Below are positions 58,572-64,000 of a stretch of 64,000 bases of DNA, piece by piece. This stretch comes from Pseudomonas thivervalensis (GTDB taxonomy: Bacteria; Pseudomonadota; Gammaproteobacteria; Pseudomonadales; Pseudomonadaceae). The notes under the pieces are model-generated. The model saw only the letters and a list, made by a program, of their open reading frames with translations. It was not told the DNA's origin and did not search any database. Numbering within the stretch: position 1 is the stretch's first letter; each line of letters begins with the position of its first letter. A program made the translations under genes and the position numbers. The DNA is taken from positions 1 through 64,000 of the forward strand of contig NZ_LHVE01000013.1 in assembly GCF_001269655.1 (NCBI RefSeq). Reading direction: 5' to 3'.

Positions 58572-59903
58572 TCAGCGCGCCTTGAGTTCAATGCGATACA
58601 AACGGCCAAGCAGCAACGAATAGGACAAGGTGCCAATCAGCGCCACACCGCCGATGAACCAGAAGGCCAAGGCAAATGAGCCGGTCTTGTGGACAATCGC
58701 GCCAATTACGATGGGGGTGACGATGCCGCCGATGTTGGCCGCCAGGCTGGTGATCCCGCCGGTCAGCCCGATCAGTTCCTTGGGCGCCACTTCCGACACC
58801 GCCGCCCACGAGGACGAAGCGATGCCCTGGGCGAAGAAGGCAATCGTCAGCACAGCGATGCAGATCACGTTCGAATCGGTGAAATTCACCAGCACGATGG
58901 ACATGCCCAGCATCGAGCCGACCACCAGCGGCAACTTGCGGGCAAAGGACAGCGAATAGCCGCGACGGATCAGCAGATCGGAGACGATCCCGGCGAGCAG
59001 GATCCCCACCGTCGCGCCCACGAACGGCAGCACGGCAAAGATCCCGGCCTTGATCATGGTCAGTTGACGCTCTTCGATCAGGTACGTGGGGAACCAGGTG
59101 AGAAAGAAGTACAGCGCCGAGGTGCTGGCGAACTTACCGATACAAATCGCCCAGACCTGCCGATAGCTGAACAGCTCGGCGATCTGCCGCCAGTTGAATC
59201 GGGTGCGCTCCTGGCTGCTCTTGACCAGCCCGCCCCCGGCCTCGATGTACTTGAGTTCTTCCTGGCTGACTTTCTTGCAGTTCATCGGGTCGCGATACAG
59301 GCACAGCCAGGCCACACCGAAAACGATGCCGAGTGCACCCGTGCTGTAGAACACATGGCGCCAGTCATAAGTGGTCGCCAGCCACAGCAGCGCACCGGTA
59401 AACAGCGCCGTGCCCAAGTACTGGCCGCAGACGTAAATGCTGCTGGCCAGGCCCCGCTCACGCGCCGGGAACCACACCGTGACCGCCCTACTATTGGCCG
59501 GAAACGCCGGTGCTTCCATCGCGCCGACCGCCAGGCGCAGGCCAAACAGCGAAGCGAAGCCCGTGGCAAAGCCCTGGCACACGGTGACGGTCGACCAACT
59601 GATCAGCGACACCCCGTAGGTGAACCGGGAACCGAAGCGATCGGCGATGAACCCGGCGGGCACCAGTGCAATGGCGTAGGTCCAGGCAAACGCAGAAAAA
59701 ATCAGGCCCATCTCGATCTTGTCCAGGCCCAGGTCCTTGGCGAGGAACGGCGCGGCAATCGAAATATTCACCCGATCGATGTAGTTGATGATCGTCGCGA
59801 TCAGCAGCAACGACAGCATGAACCAACGCCGCCGCGACGGCAGGCGCTCAGGTACCACGGCGTCCCGGGCGCTGGCAATTTGGGAGGTGTGGGAGTTCGA
59901 CAT
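58572..59903 (-). CDS. MFS transporter, anion:cation symporter (sugar-acid) family
   Basis: 443 residues, twelve membrane helices. ACS-family pattern: YIDRVNISIAAPFLAKDLGLD, GFIADRFGSRFTYGVSLISW, LRLAVGAMEAPAFPANSRAV, FPARERGLASSIY. Members import hexuronates, glucarate, galactonate, phthalate or similar acids. It is the first gene of the leftward operon, preceded by GAGGTCCACC. The substrate is likely an organic acid handled by the FAH enzyme downstream. Confidence 0.88.
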   Translation of the reverse strand: MSNSHTSQIASARDAVVPERLPSRRRWFMLSLLLIATIINYIDRVNISIAAPFLAKDLGLDKIEMGLIFSAFAWTYAIALVPAGFIADRFGSRFTYGVSLISWSTVTVCQGFATGFASLFGLRLAVGAMEAPAFPANSRAVTVWFPARERGLASSIYVCGQYLGTALFTGALLWLATTYDWRHVFYSTGALGIVFGVAWLCLYRDPMNCKKVSQEELKYIEAGGGLVKSSQERTRFNWRQIAELFSYRQVWAICIGKFASTSALYFFLTWFPTYLIEERQLTMIKAGIFAVLPFVGATVGILLAGIVSDLLIRRGYSLSFARKLPLVVGSMLGMSIVLVNFTDSNVICIAVLTIAFFAQGIASSSWAAVSEVAPKELIGLTGGITSLAANIGGIVTPIVIGAIVHKTGSFALAFWFIGGVALIGTLSYSLLLGRLYRIELKAR

Positions 59904-60467
59904 GGTGGACCTCGTTATTGTTAGAAGCGTCGAAATGTTTACGAGCAGCCGAAATCAATGCCCTCGATGCCGGGGCAGAACAATCGCTACAGGAATGAGA
60001 GGCGTGAACAGCCGGTGTCAGGTGTTCAAAGAAGCCTTGCAACAAGATCTGTCGCAGGAACAGTCGGGAGGGTCAGCGTGAAGCAGGAACAAGTTCATGA
60101 TGTGCGCACCTTGGATTGTTTTTGGAGGGAGGGTCGGGTTGCGTGGCCCCAACAGTGGTCGTACAACTATTCAAAATCAACTGAGGTGTTAGATCATTTT
60201 TCCCGGTCTAAACCGTGTCGAAGAAACCTGTCCAAAAAAACAAGATCACTGAGTTTTTTAAAACTGTTTTCAGCTTTCTAATAACTGCCTGTTTTTAAAA
60301 GATAAATCCTGAAAACACGAATTTGTCGTTTTGGACAAGCAACCGCCATCCTCGGACTACAGAAAATTCAGTCCAGACACCTTGTCATCGTATAACACCT
60401 TGAAAATCGGCCAGATGCACCGTCACAATCGTCGTCACCGCCATGCCACGCAAAGGATTCCCAGGAG
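59904..60467. promoter_or_regulatory. Divergent regulatory region between the MFS operon and the AraC gene
   Basis: 564 bp, AT-rich from 60170 to 60330. TGTCCAAAA (60229-60237) and TTTTGGACA (60329-60337) are inverted copies 100 bp apart; CTGTTTTCAG (60264-60273, palindromic) and CTGAAAACA (60309-60317) lie between them. This could be an AraC-type looping arrangement. No gene is seen in it; 59958-60281 has only a weak open frame. Confidence 0.6.
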
Positions 60468-61400
60468 ATGTCATCACCGAGCCGAGTCCCCACCTATGTC
60501 ATGCAGCAACGCAGCGAATTGACCGACTTCTATATCCGCGACAAAAAAGGACGACGCGCGGAAACCAGCCCGCATCGCCATGAGTACTTCCAGATCCAGA
60601 TCAACCTCGGCGGCGACACCGTGCAACACATTGGCAATGTCGAACGGCCGTTTCCGCGCAATACCCTGGCCTTCATCCTGCCCCACCGCGTGCACGTGAT
60701 TCCGCACCCGGCGGACAGCAATTTCATCGTGATCAACTTCTCCCAAACGTTCCTGCTGCCGCACTTGCAGTGCGATCCCATGGATCTGGAGGAGGTTTCG
60801 ATCCTGTTGGCGCCGGAACTGTCGCCGTTCCGTTTTCAAGAACATCTGGACTTCATTCTCGGCGACGACGATTTCGCCAAGGTATGCGCATTGATCACGC
60901 AAATGCGCGCACTGGACGAGAATCGACAATTCGGCACCCGCGAGATGCTCAAGGGCTTGTTGCTGCAACTGATCGGCAGCGTCTGCGCCTTGTACGCCGA
61001 GCCGCTCAAGCGCCTGGCCGAAGAGAATGCCGCCGAAGTCAGCCGACGCGATGCGCTGGGCAGGATGTCCGAGTACTTGCGCAAGAACATCGCCGACCCG
61101 GACCTCAACCTGATCAAAGTGGCGGCGGCGACCTACCTGTCGCCGACGTACCTGACCCACTGGCTGCGCAAGGAAATCGGCAAGACCTTTACCGAACTGG
61201 TGCTCGAACGTCGGATGCATGCGGCGCGCAATTACCTGCTCAATGGCACACGGCCGGTGGGCGAAGTGGCGAGGTTGTGCGGGTTTGCCGACGAGGCTTA
61301 TTTTTCCAGGCGTTTTCGCCAGATACATGGACAGCCGCCGGGGCAGTTCAGGCGACAACAGTTGAATCCGGACAGTCCGCAATTGCCGTTGAATACCTAA
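60468..61400 (+). CDS. AraC family transcriptional regulator
   Basis: 310 residues: an N-terminal cupin-like sensor (SPHRHEYFQIQINLGG, RNTLAFILPHRVHVIPHPAD) and a C-terminal pair of HTH motifs (NLIKVAAATYLSPTYLTHWLRKE, GEVARLCGFADEAYFSRRFRQ). The sensor HRHEY block binds the inducer. It is divergent from the MFS-FAH-SDR-dehydrogenase operon and is its likely activator. ATG 60468 is used, with an alternative ATG at 60501. Confidence 0.88.
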   Translation: MSSPSRVPTYVMQQRSELTDFYIRDKKGRRAETSPHRHEYFQIQINLGGDTVQHIGNVERPFPRNTLAFILPHRVHVIPHPADSNFIVINFSQTFLLPHLQCDPMDLEEVSILLAPELSPFRFQEHLDFILGDDDFAKVCALITQMRALDENRQFGTREMLKGLLLQLIGSVCALYAEPLKRLAEENAAEVSRRDALGRMSEYLRKNIADPDLNLIKVAAATYLSPTYLTHWLRKEIGKTFTELVLERRMHAARNYLLNGTRPVGEVARLCGFADEAYFSRRFRQIHGQPPGQFRRQQLNPDSPQLPLNT

Positions 61401-61421
61401 GCCGACAATTGCGGATACCGG

Positions 61422-61649
61422 TCATCGCAAGATCAACACCGCCGCCACAGCAATCACGGCCACTACGCCAAAGACCATCCGCGCGATCCAGGGCGCGGTG
61501 AGCCAGACGCCGGTCACCCCGGCAATCTGCCCCACGTTCTTCTCGGTCAGGCGGAAACTCGGCTCCCGGAAAGGATTACCGCAATGTGGGCAGGCGTAGG
61601 CCTTGTCGGAAATTTTGGAAGCGCATTCAGGGCAATCGATCAGACTCAT
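61422..61649 (-). CDS. Small zinc-ribbon membrane protein
   Basis: 75 residues: an N-terminal zinc ribbon CPECASKISDKAYACPHCG (CxxC..CxxC), then a linker and a hydrophobic helix pair (about 42-74, VTGVWLTAPWIARMVFGVVA then VIAVAAVLILR). Topology suggests a cytosolic zinc finger anchored to the membrane. TGAGGTC precedes the ATG. Function unknown. Confidence 0.75.
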   Translation of the reverse strand: MSLIDCPECASKISDKAYACPHCGNPFREPSFRLTEKNVGQIAGVTGVWLTAPWIARMVFGVVAVIAVAAVLILR

Positions 61650-61809
61650 TGTGCGACCTCAGGGAGAGACGAACTTGGGGTACTGACAAAGACCACGCAT
61701 TTCCGGTTTTTGTTCTGAATCGAGCAAACCTTTTGAAGAGCACGCTACGCAAAAGCGAACTGCTTCACAGCCAACAAGATAGTCCAACGCAAATGTTTCG
61801 GGCGAACCG

Positions 61810-62304
61810 CTACTGTGCAGGTTTTACGCGCCGAATAAGGTCGTCCAGCACGTAAGTGTCCAGAAAGGCTGTGACTTCAGTGATCTGACCGTCCTTGAAG
61901 GTCATGTGCCACAGGTAGCTGTTGTTGTAGGGTTTGTGATCAAGCGCCGTGGCTGTTCCGTTCCACAGAACAACCACGACATCATTCTGAGCAACGATAC
62001 TTTGCACCGTGGGGACAATCGGCGTTGCCAGTCGCGCGGTGATCGGCCGCACGATTTGGGCCAGCTCAGCCTTGCTGTTATAGACACCGGAAACAGGACT
62101 CGTCCCGGCCACGGTCCATTTCGCATTAGGCGCCAGTAGATCGAACACCGTGCCTTTGCCTTGCTGCCAGTTAGTGAACGCCTGGCGGACCAGAGTCGCA
62201 TTCGCGTGCTGGGTGTTTTCCGAAGCCCAAACGTTGTTCGTAAAAAATATAAAAGAAAGTGCAAGCGCCTGGACGCGCCAAGCGAAATTCATCCATCTGG
62301 TCAT
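61810..62304 (-). CDS. Exported SnoaL/NTF2-like protein
   Basis: 164 residues with a signal peptide (about 1-27, ending NNVWA). The remainder matches the SnoaL-like fold: LVRQAFTNWQQGKGTVFDLLAPNAKWTVAG, VSGVYNSKAEL, VVVLWNGTATALD, NSYLWHMTFKDGQITEVTAFLDT. SnoaL-like proteins include polyketide cyclases and many small ligand-binding proteins. ATG 62304 with GAGAAC upstream. Function unknown. Confidence 0.75.
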   Translation of the reverse strand: MTRWMNFAWRVQALALSFIFFTNNVWASENTQHANATLVRQAFTNWQQGKGTVFDLLAPNAKWTVAGTSPVSGVYNSKAELAQIVRPITARLATPIVPTVQSIVAQNDVVVVLWNGTATALDHKPYNNSYLWHMTFKDGQITEVTAFLDTYVLDDLIRRVKPAQ

Positions 62305-62555
62305 GATGTTCTCTCACGGCATTGCAGTTGATAAGACGCTCTTCCAGAAGAACCTTAACGGCATGTGCCCAGAAACCTTTGCCCGATACTGCTGTGAGGT
62401 TGCCTGATGCTGTTCAGTGGCGAAGTTCCACGAACAGCCGTTCATCAAACAATTTGCCGTGCCTTTCTGCCTTCAGTCTTAGCGACCTTCTTGCGCCTGT
62501 GCTCAAACTCCCACCCTCACCGGGAAGCTATCGCACGCCAGGGGAGAATTTTCAT

Positions 62556-63752
62556 TCAGAGAGAGGCTGGTTTCCAGAATCGCCCGGCCAGCCAGCGGCT
62601 GACACTCAAGGCCCAGGCAAACAGAGCGATCAATCCGACACTCAGCAGCATCCCATTCACGCCCGTGCTGCTGATGAGCTTGCCGGCGATAAAGGGAAAC
62701 CCGAATACGCCAATGAAGTAGGACAGGCTGAAAAGCAGTAGTGCTTGTGCGGTCAGTCCAGGTGGCGCCTCGTTGGCAGCCAAGCCATTAATGACCGAAT
62801 AGTTGAGACCATAACCGACCCCAAGCAAGGCGGCGGTCAACCCATAACTCAGACTGTCATGGACCCACACACCGAACCCCGTCACGGCGACCAACATCAG
62901 AGTGGTCAACAGGCAAGAGGTCGCGAAAGGGTCACGGCTGACCACCCACCCGGCAATCAACAACCGACAAGCGATAGCCGCCCCCATGAAACCGACGAAA
63001 AACAGGGAATAGTCAAGCCCCTGACTGGCTGCATAACTGGTCTGGAAACTGCCCAAGCCGCCGAAGATCGCGCCTCCCAGCCCTACCATCAAAATGGACA
63101 ACGCTGAACGCGAGCGCAACACGCCCATCGCCGATCTCAGCCCCATCCGAGCCTTATCGCCAGACCGGCGCTCCAACTCGGCGAAGCCCGTTCTCAACCA
63201 CCAAAAATACAAACCACCCAGCAATGCCGCGACGGCGGCAAAGAAGAAAGCCGTCTGGAGGGGTAACCCAACGGAGCTGGCCAACTTGCCTGAAAGAGGG
63301 CCACTACCGATCCCCGTCAACATGCTGCCCGACAAAAGCGCGAAGCAATGAGTCCGCCTGGCTGGCTCGACCATCGCCGCCACCATGATGGGCCCAACCG
63401 TGTAGAAGAGCCCCCATCCGATCCCCAGCATCAAACCGCAGGCCAACAGACCGATGCCAAGGCCCGACAACAGTGCAAACCCCATGGACGCAATCACCAG
63501 AAATACAGCGCCAAGGGCCATGCACGATGCAGCGCCTACGCGTTGCATCAAATGCCCTGAGACCACCACCGCGACCAGGGTACTCGTCATGGCAACGGCA
63601 AAGACTTGCCCTGCATCGCGCTCAGTTCCTCCCAGGGATGTCACCAGCAGCGAGACCAGGAAGGTGGAACCATAAGAAATGGATAGCAGAAAACTGGCGA
63701 CGCAAAACAGTCCGAAGCGATTGGAGAGCCTGCCGTTGGAGAGCAGTGGCAT
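62556..63752 (-). CDS. MFS transporter
   Basis: 398 residues, about twelve helices. The motif-A-like stretch after helix 2 is GHLMQRVGAASCMALGA. Other landmarks are IGWGLFYTVGPIMVAAM and LGVGYGLNYSVINGLAANEAPPGLTAQ. It belongs to the general drug/metabolite efflux MFS types (YcaD/MhpT-like), substrate unknown. Transcribed leftward and monocistronic. Confidence 0.85.
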   Translation of the reverse strand: MPLLSNGRLSNRFGLFCVASFLLSISYGSTFLVSLLVTSLGGTERDAGQVFAVAMTSTLVAVVVSGHLMQRVGAASCMALGAVFLVIASMGFALLSGLGIGLLACGLMLGIGWGLFYTVGPIMVAAMVEPARRTHCFALLSGSMLTGIGSGPLSGKLASSVGLPLQTAFFFAAVAALLGGLYFWWLRTGFAELERRSGDKARMGLRSAMGVLRSRSALSILMVGLGGAIFGGLGSFQTSYAASQGLDYSLFFVGFMGAAIACRLLIAGWVVSRDPFATSCLLTTLMLVAVTGFGVWVHDSLSYGLTAALLGVGYGLNYSVINGLAANEAPPGLTAQALLLFSLSYFIGVFGFPFIAGKLISSTGVNGMLLSVGLIALFAWALSVSRWLAGRFWKPASL

Positions 63753-64000
63753 CGGAGTTTTTCCACGTGTTGGACAGGATGTTTTGTAGCACGGCTATAC
63801 ACGGGGATAGTCATTGTGATGGTGGAGTCAAGGTTAGGAAATTCGCACCTTTTCCGATTGTGCTTTTGGGCGAGCAAGACCCCTATATATAGACTTTTCA
63901 GACTGACAATTTGCGCAAGCGCTCCCATGGCAGTCCCATGAATTCTGCCGATGGCGCCAAGCTGAGATCGACACAAAATGATCGCTAACCAGATAAATCC
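63753..64000. other. Terminal non-coding stretch
   Basis: About 250 bp upstream of the MFS gene. Open frames here are short, and no repeat, tRNA or other gene is evident. The MFS promoter should lie in it. Confidence 0.4.

Overview
This 64 kb window comes from a GC-rich Pseudomonas chromosome, most likely of the P. fluorescens group. The evidence is the 5' end of a 16S rRNA gene, fpv-type pyoverdine iron-release genes, the prpB-prpC-acnD-prpF methylcitrate operon, soxR, thrH, an APS-reductase type cysH, and many REP-like palindromes of at least three families. No tRNA, insertion sequence, prophage or CRISPR array was seen.

Layout. 1-600 is the upstream end of a leftward rRNA operon with three tandem promoters and a boxA. 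716-9850 holds an rhtA exporter, a TetR-controlled SDR/isomerase pair, an M24 peptidase, a cysteine desulfurase, a LysE exporter, small lipoproteins, soxR facing a probable SoxR target, and a VOC protein. 10117-16269 is a tightly overlapping eight-gene operon matching fpvGHJK-fpvCDEF, which reduces and recovers iron from pyoverdine in the periplasm. 16400-23271 is the leftward methylcitrate (propionate) operon, led by its GntR regulator with two TTGTCGACA-type operators. 23556-26616 is a compact three-gene unit: an exported retropepsin-like protease, an inactive transglutaminase fused to a polytopic membrane domain, and a cytosolic ATP-grasp ligase. It is the best candidate here for a poorly understood system. 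26897-34615 carries pabB, thrH, cysH, an NCS1 permease with an Asp/Glu/hydantoin racemase-like protein, and a LysR/SDR pair.

34691-40268 contains a HAD phosphatase, a leftward cluster of small acidic or glycine-rich proteins, and a hybrid histidine kinase. 40269-41111 holds a direct-repeat element and a long, strongly folded leader before a DUF3077-type gene. 41316-55954 is a patchwork of mostly single genes with little operon structure: orphan immunity-type proteins (SMI1/KNR4 and probable SUFU), acetyltransferases, a nudix hydrolase, a divergent DapF paralogue, a frameshifted XRE regulator, and a divergent pair of PDZ lipoproteins. It looks strain-variable. 56002-61400 is a catabolic operon (2-hydroxyacid dehydrogenase, SDR, FAH-family hydrolase, MFS importer) with a divergent AraC regulator. 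The end holds a zinc-ribbon membrane protein, a SnoaL-like exported protein and an MFS transporter.

Coordinates and start codons were assigned by eye from reading frames, ribosome-binding sites and remembered family features. No database search was run.
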